A DNA stretch of 64,000 nucleotides from Rhodoferax ferrireducens (GTDB lineage: Bacteria > Pseudomonadota > Gammaproteobacteria > Burkholderiales > Burkholderiaceae_C): contig MTEI01000007.1 in NCBI GenBank assembly GCA_002083775.1, positions 1-64,000 on the forward strand, written 5' to 3'. Under the pieces are notes generated by a model. It did no database searches and was not told the DNA's origin. It worked only from the letters and a program-made list of their open reading frames with translations. A program made the position numbers and the translations under genes. Shown piece by piece: positions 55,750-64,000 of this stretch. Each line of letters starts with the position of its first letter. Within the stretch, counting starts at the first letter, position 1.

Positions 55750-56510
55750 CAGGCGGCCTCTTTCTGGCTGGTTTCCGGCAAAGCCGCTGCGTCGGTCGTT
55801 GACAGGGCGGCTGGATGTGGGTTGCGCTCGTCATGGGCGACCACGCCGTCGACAAAACGCACGATGCGTTTGGCGTATGCGGCCATATCCGCCTCATGGG
55901 TGACCATCAGCACGGTGATGCCGCGGTCAATATTGAGCTTCCACAGCAGGTGCATGATCTCGTGGCTGCGCTGGGTGTCCAGGTTGCCGGTGGGCTCGTC
56001 AGCCAGCAGCACGGCGGGCTCGGTAACGATGGCGCGGGCGATGGCCACGCGCTGTTGCTGGCCACCTGACAGTTCAGCGGGCGTGTGGTGCTCCCAGCCG
56101 CCCAGGCCCACCGATTCGAGGGCTTTTCTGGCGGCGGCGTGGCGCTGTTTGGTGGGCTCGCCGCGGTACAACAGTGGCAGTTCCACGTTTTCCTGCGCGC
56201 TGGTGCGCGCCAGCAGATTGAAGCCCTGGAACACGAAACCCAAATAGCTGCGGCGCAGCAGCGCGCGTTGGTCACGGCTTAGTTTTTCGACATGCACGCC
56301 GTTGAAGATGTATTCGCCCGTGGTCGGTGTGTCCAGGCAGCCCAGGGTGTTCATGGCGGTGGATTTGCCCGAGCCGCTGGGCCCCATGATGGCCACAAAA
56401 TCCCCGGCCTCGATGCTCAGATCCACGCCTTTTAGCGCCAGCAGAGCGGTGGCACCCTCGCCATACAGCTTGGTCACGCCCTTGAGCTGGATCAGCGGTG
56501 TATCGCTCAT
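55749..56510 (-). CDS. MacB-type ABC transporter ATPase
   Basis: A 253-residue ATPase. Walker A is GPSGSGKSTAMN (about residue 42), followed by GFVFQGFNLLARTSAQENVELPL, signature [14 protein letters not shown] and Walker B VLLADEPTGNLD, with MVTHEADMAAYA. A long C-terminal tail of about 35 residues is unusual but poorly conserved. Coupled to the adaptor gene by a four-base overlap. Confidence 0.93.
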   Translation of the reverse strand: MSDTPLIQLKGVTKLYGEGATALLALKGVDLSIEAGDFVAIMGPSGSGKSTAMNTLGCLDTPTTGEYIFNGVHVEKLSRDQRALLRRSYLGFVFQGFNLLARTSAQENVELPLLYRGEPTKQRHAAARKALESVGLGGWEHHTPAELSGGQQQRVAIARAIVTEPAVLLADEPTGNLDTQRSHEIMHLLWKLNIDRGITVLMVTHEADMAAYAKRIVRFVDGVVAHDERNPHPAALSTTDAAALPETSQKEAA

Positions 56511-57820
56511 GGTTTGGCAGCGCTGGCGTTGGACCGCTGTTCGATGATGACGGCCATGCCCTCCTTAAGGTCACCCGCCACGATCTCGGTCATGCGGCCA
56601 TCGCTGATGCCTGGCGTAACGCTCACTTCAACAGGTGCCCCATCCCGCAGCACCCAAACCCGTTTGGCCACGCCGCCGCTGGCGGTTTTGCGTGGGCGCG
56701 GCATGCTGGGCATCATCTTGCTCATGAAGCCGCCACTGGCTTTGGGTGCCTCGGTTACCGCCACTGGCGGTGCAAAACGCAGCGCGGTGTTGGGTACCAG
56801 CAGCACACTCTTGCGTTCGACGGCGGTGATGGTGCTGGTGGCGGTCATACCCGGGCGCAGGCTCAAATCGTCGTTGGCCACGTCCATTTGCGTGACGTAA
56901 GTGACCACGTTGTCGGTGATGGTCGATCCATACGACACGGTGGTGATGGTCGCCGGGAAGCGCCGGGCCGGGAAGGCGCTGACGGTAAAACTGGCTTTCT
57001 GCCCGACCTTGACGCGGCCGACGTCGGCCTCGTCCACGTTCACCTTGAGCTGCAGTTTGCGCAGGTCTTCGGCAATGGTGAACAGCGTCACGGCCTGCAG
57101 CGAGGCGGCCACCGCGTTGCCGGGGTCCACCGTGCGGGTCAGCACCACGCCGTCAATCGGCGAGCGGATGGACGCTTTGGACAGGTTGGTCTCGTCGGTG
57201 GACAAGGTGGCGCGGGCTGAATCCAGGTTGGCGCGGGCGCTGGCCTCTGAAGCGATGGCTCGCTCCAGTGTGGCGCGGCCGCTGTCCAGCTCAGACGCTG
57301 ACGGCACTTTGCCGCCCGACAGACGCGACACCTCTTCGAGCCGCGCCAGGCTAGCGCGGGTTTCCTTGACCGTGGCAACGGTCTGCGCCAGCTGTGCCTG
57401 GGCTGCCGCTACCGCCGCACGTGAGCGTGTCACTTGGTCGTTGAGTTTGGCGGTGTCCAGTTCCACCAGCACCTGGCCTTTTTTCACCTTGCTGTTCACA
57501 TCCACCAGCACCGCGCGGACCGTGCCCGAGAGTTCGCTGCCGATGTTGACCGAGCGGGTCGGCTGCAGCGTGCCGTTGGCTGAGACATTCAGCGTGAGGT
57601 TGCCGATGCTGGCGGGTTCGGTCACATAACTCGGTGCTGCGGCGCGCTGCTGGCTTTGTTGCCAGGCGTAATAAGCACCGCCCGCCAACAAGGTCAGACC
57701 CATCACGACCCAGACGGTGCGTTTGCGCCACCACGGCGTGTGGGCAGGCGCGCTCAGCAGCGCTTGCAAGGCGCTGGCGTCAGGGGGGGCGCTGGAAGAG
57801 GGTTTGGAGGTGTCAGCCAT
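56507..57820 (-). CDS. MacA-like periplasmic adaptor protein
   Basis: A 437-residue membrane-fusion protein. TM near residues 28-48, then barrel-sandwich halves (ELSGTVRAVLVDVNSKVKKGQVLVELD; RSPIDGVVLTRTVDPGNAV) flanking a coiled coil (LNDQVTRSRAAVAAAQAQL ... SARANLDSARATL). It would join the ABC pump to the outer-membrane channel. ATG at 57820 is chosen (MADTSKPSSS); a longer frame begins upstream with no signal. Confidence 0.9.
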   Translation of the reverse strand: MADTSKPSSSAPPDASALQALLSAPAHTPWWRKRTVWVVMGLTLLAGGAYYAWQQSQQRAAAPSYVTEPASIGNLTLNVSANGTLQPTRSVNIGSELSGTVRAVLVDVNSKVKKGQVLVELDTAKLNDQVTRSRAAVAAAQAQLAQTVATVKETRASLARLEEVSRLSGGKVPSASELDSGRATLERAIASEASARANLDSARATLSTDETNLSKASIRSPIDGVVLTRTVDPGNAVAASLQAVTLFTIAEDLRKLQLKVNVDEADVGRVKVGQKASFTVSAFPARRFPATITTVSYGSTITDNVVTYVTQMDVANDDLSLRPGMTATSTITAVERKSVLLVPNTALRFAPPVAVTEAPKASGGFMSKMMPSMPRPRKTASGGVAKRVWVLRDGAPVEVSVTPGISDGRMTEIVAGDLKEGMAVIIEQRSNASAAKP

Positions 57821-57869
57821 GGTGTGAAGAGTTCGGGAATTCGGAAAAAAATGGGTGAATAAGGCGCTA

Positions 57870-59309
57870 TTACCAGGCGCCGCCAACGGCTTTGACCAGG
57901 CGCACATAGTCGCTGCTCAGGTTGGCCTGCACGCCAGCCAGGCTGTCTTGCGTACTGAGCAGGGTGCGCTGGATTTGCAGCACGGTCTGGAAGTCAATCA
58001 GGCCGCTGGCAAAGCGGTTTTGTGCCAGCAGCGCGGCGTTTTCAGCGGCGGTGGCGGCTTGCTGCAGCGACACCAGCCGCAGCTGGTCATTGCGCCATGC
58101 CAGCACCGCGTCTTCGACTTCCTTCAAGGCGGTCAGCAGCGCGCTCTGGTAGTTGGCGCGGGCTTGCACCACGCCCGCCTCTTGCACCTTGACATTGGCG
58201 TTGATGCTGCCGCCGTCGAGCAGCGGCATCGCCATGCTGGCCAGCACCTGCGTGGCCACGGAGGCGCCGTTGCTCAGGCCCGCCAACGTGAGTGCGGTCA
58301 GGCCCAGCGAGCCGCCCAGTTTGAACTTGGGCCAGCGTGCGGCGTCGGCCGCGTCCACGCTGGCCAGTGCGGCAGTGATGCGCGCTTCGGCCGAGCGCAG
58401 GTCGGCACGCTGGCGCAGGCGGTCGGTCTCAATCACATCGGCCACCTGGGGTGGGGCTTGCGGCACCGGTTGCACGGTCTGCAGCAGGGCGTCGAGTTCG
58501 GTGGGGGGCTTGCCAGTCAGCACCGCCAGGCTGTGGCGCGCCTGGCCCAGGCTGCTGCGCAGGGCAGGGATTTGTGCCTCGGTCTGCGCGGTGGCAGTTA
58601 GCGCCTGCTCCACCTCCAAAGAGGTCAGCAGCCCGGCCTGGGCGCGCCACTGGGTGAGTTGCAGCGTTTCCCGCTGGCTGGTCAAGTTGCGCTGGGCTAT
58701 GTCCAGCTGCGCTTGCAGGCCGCGCAGTTGCACGTAGGCCAGGGCCAATTCGGCGGTCATGCTCAGTTGCACGTCACGCAAGTTGGTCAGCGCCACCACA
58801 ATTTCGGCGTCGCGGTTGGCCAGCGCGCTGCCGTTGGCGCCAAAAATGTCCAGCTCCCAGCTGGCGTCCAGCCCGGTGCGGGCGGTCACACTGGAAGCGT
58901 CATCGGCTTTGTTGCGTTGCAGCGAGCCAGACAGGCTGAGCTGGGGCCGGGTTGAGGCCAGCTCTACAGCGCGCAGGGCGCGGGCTTGTTGCACGGCAGC
59001 GCGGGAAGATTCGACCGTGGGGTTGGCCAGCAGCGCCTGGTCCATCAGGGTTTGCAGCAGCGGGTCGTTGAAGGTGCGCCACCAGGTGGGCAGGGCGGGC
59101 GCGATGGCGTTGCTGGCGTTGGCATCGTCAGCGGTTTGGGTGTCCTCAGCGCTGGACTTGAGCAAGGGGGACTGCAAGCTGCCGCAGCCAGACAAGGCGC
59201 CCAGCATCGCCGCCAGCAACACGGCCTGCTGGGCCCACCGCGGCGGGTTTGGGCTGATTGAGCGGGGCTGGGCGGGTGAGACTGGCATGGTCGGACAGGT
59301 TGGGGTCAT
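57870..59309 (-). CDS. TolC/NodT-like outer-membrane efflux lipoprotein
   Basis: A 479-residue outer-membrane factor with a lipobox-like LGALSGC near residue 42, so probably lipid-anchored as in NodT/OprM. Two OEP repeats are clear (NPTVESSRAAVQQARALR...; ALASVDAADAARWPKFKLGGSLGL; GLIDFQTVLQIQRTLLSTQDSLA). First gene of the efflux operon; the start could also be ATG 59288. The substrate may be a macrolide, peptide or lipid; no regulator gene is next to it. Confidence 0.9.
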   Translation of the reverse strand: MTPTCPTMPVSPAQPRSISPNPPRWAQQAVLLAAMLGALSGCGSLQSPLLKSSAEDTQTADDANASNAIAPALPTWWRTFNDPLLQTLMDQALLANPTVESSRAAVQQARALRAVELASTRPQLSLSGSLQRNKADDASSVTARTGLDASWELDIFGANGSALANRDAEIVVALTNLRDVQLSMTAELALAYVQLRGLQAQLDIAQRNLTSQRETLQLTQWRAQAGLLTSLEVEQALTATAQTEAQIPALRSSLGQARHSLAVLTGKPPTELDALLQTVQPVPQAPPQVADVIETDRLRQRADLRSAEARITAALASVDAADAARWPKFKLGGSLGLTALTLAGLSNGASVATQVLASMAMPLLDGGSINANVKVQEAGVVQARANYQSALLTALKEVEDAVLAWRNDQLRLVSLQQAATAAENAALLAQNRFASGLIDFQTVLQIQRTLLSTQDSLAGVQANLSSDYVRLVKAVGGAW

Positions 59310-59447
59310 AAAGGATAGGCTGCCGGAATTGTCTGACAACACCATGAAGGGCTGCGGTCAGAGGGGTAAAACTGCGTAAAGTTCCCGCAGCGTTGCCTAA
59401 GCCACAGACGGTCCGCGGTGAAATCAGGCGTGGGACAATACCCGGCT

Positions 59448-60719
59448 ATGCATCCAAAAGCCCTGCTTGACGCCTGTTCTGAACTGGTGCGTCTCACCCT
59501 CAAATTTGATCACCCAGCTGACGCCATTGTGTCGCGGTTTTTCCGTGAAAACCGCGGCCTGGGGCCGCGCGAGCGCGCCACCCTGGCGGAAACGGTGTAC
59601 ACCGTGCTGCGCAAAAAGCTCCTTTTTGACCACTTTGCGCCTTCCGGCTGTGGCCCCAAAGAGCGCCGTCTGGCCATTTTGGGCTTTTACGGGCCTGGCG
59701 ATTTTTTACGCAGCGCCTTGAGCGAGCAAGAGATCGCCTGGCTCGACCAGTGCGAAAAGATCAAGCCGCAAGATTTGATGGAACGGCACCGCCACAACCT
59801 GCCCGAGTGGCTGGTGCAGCCGCTCAAAGACCAGTTGGGCGACAGTTTCTGGCCGTTGGTGGAGAGCTTCACCAAAGGCGCCGGGCTGGATTTACGCGTC
59901 AACACCTTCAAGGCCAAGCGTGACGAGGTGCAAAAGGCGCTGGCCGCCTCCGGCATCAAGGCCGTGGCTACACCGTATTCACCCTGGGGTCTGCGCATTG
60001 CCGGCAAACCCGCCCTGAACAAACACGAAGCCTTTGTGCGTGGCGATTTTGAGGTGCAGGACGAAGGCTCGCAGCTGCTGTCCATGTTGCTGGATGCCAA
60101 ACGCGGTGAGATGGTGGTGGACTTTTGCGCCGGTGCCGGTGGCAAGACGCTTGCCATTGGTGCGGCCATGCGCAGCACCGGGCGCCTGTATGCGTTTGAC
60201 ACGTCGGCCGGGCGGCTGGATGCCTTCAAATCGCGCCTCGCCCGCAGTGGTTTGAGTAATGTGCACCCGGCGGCTATTGCGCATGAGCGTGACGACCGCG
60301 TCAAACGCCTCACAGGCAAGATCGACCGGGTGCTGGTGGATGCCCCTTGCACCGGCTTGGGCACGCTGCGCCGCAACCCGGATCTGAAATGGCGTCAGGA
60401 TATGAAAGCGGTGGAGGAAATGACGGTCAAACAGGCCGCCATCCTGCAAAGCGCCGCTCGCCTGGTGAAGTCTGGCGGTCGCCTGGTGTATGCCACCTGC
60501 AGCGTGTTACCGCAGGAAAACGAAGCCATTGCGCAGGCGTTTTCTGCAGCCAACCGGGATTTTGAGCCCATGGAAACGGGTGATGTGCTGACGGGCCTCA
60601 AGGTGGCGCAGGCTGCCGAGTTGTGCAGCGGTGGCGACACCGGTCAGCGTTATTTGCGGCTGTGGCCGCACAAACACCAGACGGACGGCTTTTTTGCCGC
60701 CGTTTGGCAGCGCAAGTAG
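59448..60719 (+). CDS. RsmB-like rRNA (cytosine-C5) methyltransferase
   Basis: A 423-residue NOL1/NOP2/Sun-family enzyme. An N-terminal NusB-like part is followed by VVDFCAGAGGKTLAIGA (SAM site), DAPCTGLGTLRRNPDLKW and YATCSVLPQENE with the two catalytic cysteines. It probably methylates a cytosine in 16S rRNA, as RsmB does at C967. ATG at 59448 gives MHPKALLDAC. An earlier GTG at 59418 is less likely. Confidence 0.88.
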   Translation: MHPKALLDACSELVRLTLKFDHPADAIVSRFFRENRGLGPRERATLAETVYTVLRKKLLFDHFAPSGCGPKERRLAILGFYGPGDFLRSALSEQEIAWLDQCEKIKPQDLMERHRHNLPEWLVQPLKDQLGDSFWPLVESFTKGAGLDLRVNTFKAKRDEVQKALAASGIKAVATPYSPWGLRIAGKPALNKHEAFVRGDFEVQDEGSQLLSMLLDAKRGEMVVDFCAGAGGKTLAIGAAMRSTGRLYAFDTSAGRLDAFKSRLARSGLSNVHPAAIAHERDDRVKRLTGKIDRVLVDAPCTGLGTLRRNPDLKWRQDMKAVEEMTVKQAAILQSAARLVKSGGRLVYATCSVLPQENEAIAQAFSAANRDFEPMETGDVLTGLKVAQAAELCSGGDTGQRYLRLWPHKHQTDGFFAAVWQRK

Positions 60720-60770
60720 TTGGGGCTAACCGCATGGCTAAGCCGTCACCCCGGCGCATGGACAATGACT

Positions 60771-60841
60771 GTCATTGCGTGCACCGACCCGCAATCCAGG
60801 AAGTCCGAAGTCATGGATGCCGGGTCGTGGCCCGGCATGAC
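60771..60841. repeat. Compound palindromic repeat (GTCAT...ATGAC type), second copy
   Basis: Begins GTCATTGCGTGCACCGACCC and ends TCGTGGCCCGGCATGAC, with TGCCGGGT/GCCCGGCA as a stem and ATCCAGGAAGTCCGAAGTCATGG between. Same family as 41491-41560, lying between the rRNA methyltransferase and the desaturase. Confidence 0.65.
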
Positions 60842-60894
60842 AGGCGGGATGAAAGCATCGCCTTTTCACGTTAACAAAAGAGAGAGACGCACGA

Positions 60895-62097
60895 ATGACA
60901 TCGTTGTTGGACTGGGCCAGTCATGGTCTGTGGGACTTGAATGCCTGGCAAATGGTGCTGTTCACGCTGGTGGTGACGCACATCACCATGATCAGTGTGA
61001 CGATCTTTCTACACCGGCATCAGGCGCACCGCGCGCTGGATCTGCACCCGATCGCCGCGCACTTTTTCCGCTTCTGGCTGTGGCTGACCACTGGCCAGGT
61101 GACCAAAGAGTGGGCGTCCATCCACCGCAAGCACCACGCCAAATGTGAGCAGCCTGAAGACCCGCACAGCCCGCATGTTTACGGCATCAAGACGGTGCTG
61201 CTGAAGGGCTACGAGCTGTATCGCAAGGAAGCCCAGAACAAGGAAACGTTGGCGCGCTACGGCCACGGTACCCCCAACGACTGGCTGGAGCGCAAGCTTT
61301 ACAGTCGCTTTTCCACCGCCGGTGTGGCGGCCATGCTGCTGATTGACCTCGCCCTGTTTGGTGTGGCTGGCCTGGCCGTGTGGGCGGTGCAGATGATGTG
61401 GACGCCGGTGATGGCGGCCGGCATCATCAACGGTGCCGCGCACTACTGGGGTTACCGCAACTTTGAGGCGCCCGATGCCAGCACCAACATCTCGCCCTGG
61501 GGCCTGTTGATTGCCGGTGAAGAGCTGCATAACAACCACCACACCTACCCGACCTCCGCCAAGCTGTCGGTCAAACGCTACGAGTTCGACATCGGCTGGA
61601 TGTACATCAGCCTGTTGCGGCGCTTTGGGCTGGCCACGGTCAAAAAGACTCCCCCGCGCCTGGCGCTGGGCGCGGTGCGCGCTGTGGCAGACGAGCAAAC
61701 GCTGGAGGCGCTGATCCAGAACCGCTTTGAGTTGATGGCGGGCTATGCCAAGGGCATGCGTCGCGCCTTCAATGACGAGGTGGTGGCGCTCCAGGCGCGG
61801 CGCGCGGATGCCTCTGTGATTCGTGCTGCCAGAAGCTGGTTGCACCGCGATGCCGAGAAGATCCCTGCCGCCGTCGCCGTACACCTGGCTGCCGCGCGGG
61901 CGGCCTCACCGGTGCTGGACAAGATGGTGGTGATGCGCGAAGAACTGCGCCAGATGTGGCTGAACCGCTCGCACACGCGTGAACAGCTCGCGGCGGATTT
62001 GCAGGGCTGGTGCCAGCGCGCCGAGGCCAGTGGCATTGCGGCGCTGCAAGAGTTTTCACTGCGCCTGCGCTCAGCCCGGGCGTCTGCTAACTTATAA
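60895..62097 (+). CDS. Membrane fatty-acid desaturase (delta-9-like)
   Basis: A 400-residue enzyme. The three histidine boxes are HRHQAHRALD (about residue 40), HRKHH (about 78) and HNNHHTYP (about 213), all diiron ligands. Helices near 15-40, 52-70, 145-165 and 165-190. The long C-terminal tail (residues 260-400) is rich in Ala and Arg and not membrane-spanning. It introduces double bonds in acyl chains and adjusts membrane fluidity. Its stop codon lies at the edge of a dispersed repeat. Confidence 0.92.
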   Translation: MTSLLDWASHGLWDLNAWQMVLFTLVVTHITMISVTIFLHRHQAHRALDLHPIAAHFFRFWLWLTTGQVTKEWASIHRKHHAKCEQPEDPHSPHVYGIKTVLLKGYELYRKEAQNKETLARYGHGTPNDWLERKLYSRFSTAGVAAMLLIDLALFGVAGLAVWAVQMMWTPVMAAGIINGAAHYWGYRNFEAPDASTNISPWGLLIAGEELHNNHHTYPTSAKLSVKRYEFDIGWMYISLLRRFGLATVKKTPPRLALGAVRAVADEQTLEALIQNRFELMAGYAKGMRRAFNDEVVALQARRADASVIRAARSWLHRDAEKIPAAVAVHLAAARAASPVLDKMVVMREELRQMWLNRSHTREQLAADLQGWCQRAEASGIAALQEFSLRLRSARASANL

Positions 62098-62160
62098 GCA
62101 TTATTGGCTTCTAGCCTTTATTGGTAAAGGGCTAATAGCTATTTATAAAGTAGCATTTAT
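62091..62160. repeat. Dispersed palindromic repeat downstream of the desaturase
   Basis: TTGGCTTCTAGCCTTTATTG then GTAAAGGGCTAATAGCTATT. The desaturase stop TAA (62095-62097) is in its left edge. The orientation and hairpin could affect the 3' end of the mRNA. Confidence 0.82.
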
Positions 62161-62204
62161 CCCTGGTTTGAACGGCTGTTCAGGCGGTGATCGCTGATTG
62201 ACAG

Positions 62205-62241
62205 CCATAAAAAAGCCCGCATCAAGCGGGCTTTTTTATGG
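62205..62241. terminator. Bidirectional intrinsic terminator between desaturase and rpmG
   Basis: Perfect 16-base arms (CCATAAAAAAGCCCGC and GCGGGCTTTTTTATGG) with a five-base loop. On either strand the GC stem is followed by a run of T, so it can end the desaturase transcript and the rpmB-rpmG transcript. Confidence 0.9.
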
Positions 62242-62257
62242 TCAGAAACGCGCTGAA

Positions 62258-62428
62258 TTACTTCAGTTTGATTTCTTTGTAGTCCACGTGCTTGCGAGCT
62301 TTGGGATCAAATTTCTTGATCAACAGCTTTTCAGGAGTGGTCTTTTTGTTTTTGTCGGTCGTGTAGAAGTGACCGGTGCCGGCTGTCGATTCCAGCTTGA
62401 TTTTTTCGCGTCCGCCTTTGCTTGCCAT
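62258..62428 (-). CDS. rpmG: 50S ribosomal protein L33
   Basis: A 56-residue basic protein, [20 protein letters not shown] and on to [10 protein letters not shown], typical of proteobacterial L33 without the zinc cysteines. Second gene of the rpmB-rpmG operon, 23 bases after rpmB. Ends before the bidirectional terminator. Confidence 0.97.
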   Translation of the reverse strand: MASKGGREKIKLESTAGTGHFYTTDKNKKTTPEKLLIKKFDPKARKHVDYKEIKLK

Positions 62429-62451
62429 GATGATCTTTCTAGATGGAGTGA

Positions 62452-62685
62452 TTAAGCCTGACCACGGGCGCGCAAGTCTGCGAGCACGGCGTCGATGCCA
62501 TTTTTGTCGATCAAACGCAGACCGGCGTTGGATATCCGCAGGCGAATCCAGCGGTTTTCAGATTCCACCCAGAACCGGCGGTATTGCAGGTTCGGCAGGA
62601 ACCGACGCTTGTTTTTGTTGTTGGCGTGGGAAACCGTGTTCCCGACCATCGGGCCTTTGCCCGTGACTTCACATACGCGTGCCAT
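62452..62685 (-). CDS. rpmB: 50S ribosomal protein L28
   Basis: A 77-residue basic protein, [40 protein letters not shown] and [15 protein letters not shown], matching L28. ATG 62685 is chosen; the frame extends three codons upstream with no support. Confidence 0.97.
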   Translation of the reverse strand: MARVCEVTGKGPMVGNTVSHANNKNKRRFLPNLQYRRFWVESENRWIRLRISNAGLRLIDKNGIDAVLADLRARGQA

Positions 62686-62829
62686 TGAGGTCACTCCGAT
62701 ACTTTTTAACGGCCCCGACTGACGCCAGGAGCCTCACCTCGCCAAGAAAAGGGTGGCGGTAACCCGCTTGCTGACCGATCCCCTCACGGGGGCGTTCAGC
62801 AAAGCCCGGCATTATAGCCCGGTATCGAG

Positions 62830-63786
<957 letters not shown>

Positions 63787-63922
63787 TTACCTTTTAAAAC
63801 ATGTGAGAGCGATGTTGACAGTCGCGATTCGTTTCTAAACTAGCAGGTTGTTTCAAAACCGCTATTTTTGCGTGTTTCAATCCTATCCGGTTCTCTGGGT
63901 GCGTGTTTATGAGGGTGATGAG

Positions 63923-64000
63923 ATGGCCATGTTGACGACTTCAGACTTGCTGCGCCGGGTTCCGATCTTCTCGGGGCTGACTCAGGCGCAGATGTCGCAC
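63923..64000 (+). CDS. N-terminus of a Crp/Fnr-like cyclic-nucleotide-binding protein (cut by window edge)
   Basis: Twenty-six codons: MAMLTTSDLLRRVPIFSGLT and QAQMSH. The LLRRVPIFSGLT pattern is the first helix of cNMP-binding domains in Crp/Fnr regulators and related proteins. GAGGGTGATGAG lies upstream as ribosome site. Whether a DNA-binding or other output domain follows cannot be seen. Confidence 0.6.
   Translation, partial: MAMLTTSDLLRRVPIFSGLTQAQMSH

Noticed and set aside
62755..62815. Hairpin-like sequence upstream of rpmB and downstream of trxB
   Set aside because: Stems are interrupted and no T-run follows in either direction, so it is not called as a terminator.

Overview
The window comes from a GC-rich betaproteobacterium, most likely of the family Comamonadaceae (Rhodoferax/Polaromonas/Acidovorax relatives). 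The evidence is the style of the encoded proteins, the fused PabB-PabC, the neighbouring lspA/ileS genes, the L33/L28/TrxB block, and at least eleven copies of a short palindromic repeat (core TAGCCCTTA-N-TAAGGGCTAGAGGC) that I know from that family. Assignments are by motif reading only; no database search was run.

Region by region. (1) 0-1.4 kb: an MlaE-type permease followed by an Mla-type ATPase that breaks off just after its Walker B motif, where the end of an IS3-family element begins. (2) 1.8-9.0 kb: a minus-strand block with a polar/basic amino-acid ABC importer (binding protein, two permeases, ATPase) in which an aspartoacylase-like gene is embedded, followed by a PLP beta-family enzyme, a methyltransferase and an AttH/CrtC-like exported protein. 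(3) 9.2-17.1 kb: a large FtsX-type permease, a CHASE-like/GGDEF cyclase, cytochrome b561, fused PabB-PabC and a LolD-like ATPase. The ATPase, permease and AttH-like protein look like parts of one Att-type system that are no longer adjacent. (4) 17.2-20.0 kb: an AbiE-like pair, a restriction-modification fragment, wrecked toxin-antitoxin genes and an orphan exported protein. (5) 20.0-27.0 kb: miaA, a Na/Pi-cotransporter/PhoU protein, a PIN/RHH pair, lspA and ileS. (6) 27.3-40.4 kb: a VapBC pair and a signalling island (two hybrid kinases, a REC-EAL phosphodiesterase, a chemoreceptor, three response-regulator genes in all and a PAS kinase) lying between ileS and ribF, which are usually adjacent. 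(7) 41.6-43.2 kb: an HNH endonuclease and a secreted ATP-dependent DNA ligase. (8) 43.4-52.1 kb: a PmrAB/QseBC-like two-component system, a five-gene translationally coupled operon (thermostable-hemolysin family protein, AMP ligase, heme-oxygenase-like oxidase, SDR, TPR protein), a PAP2 phosphatase and an EptA-type phosphoethanolamine transferase. (9) 52.1-64.0 kb: YceH, purN, a SEC-C protein, a MacAB-TolC-like efflux operon, an RsmB-like rRNA methyltransferase, a fatty-acid desaturase, rpmG, rpmB, trxB and the start of a Crp/Fnr-like gene.

The most interesting point is in region 8. Two sites matching the PmrA box (HTTAAD-N5-HTTAAD), with identical half-sites CTTAAG and CTTAAT, lie one in front of eptA and the other in front of the five-gene operon. 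This suggests that a PmrAB-like system co-controls lipid A modification and an undescribed small-molecule or lipid pathway. The second notable feature is that the dispersed repeat has entered five proteins in frame (FtsX permease, PabBC, MiaA, IleS, hybrid kinase), much as Rickettsia palindromic elements do. The third is the toxin-antitoxin/defence graveyard at 17-20 kb.

No tRNA, rRNA or CRISPR array was seen.
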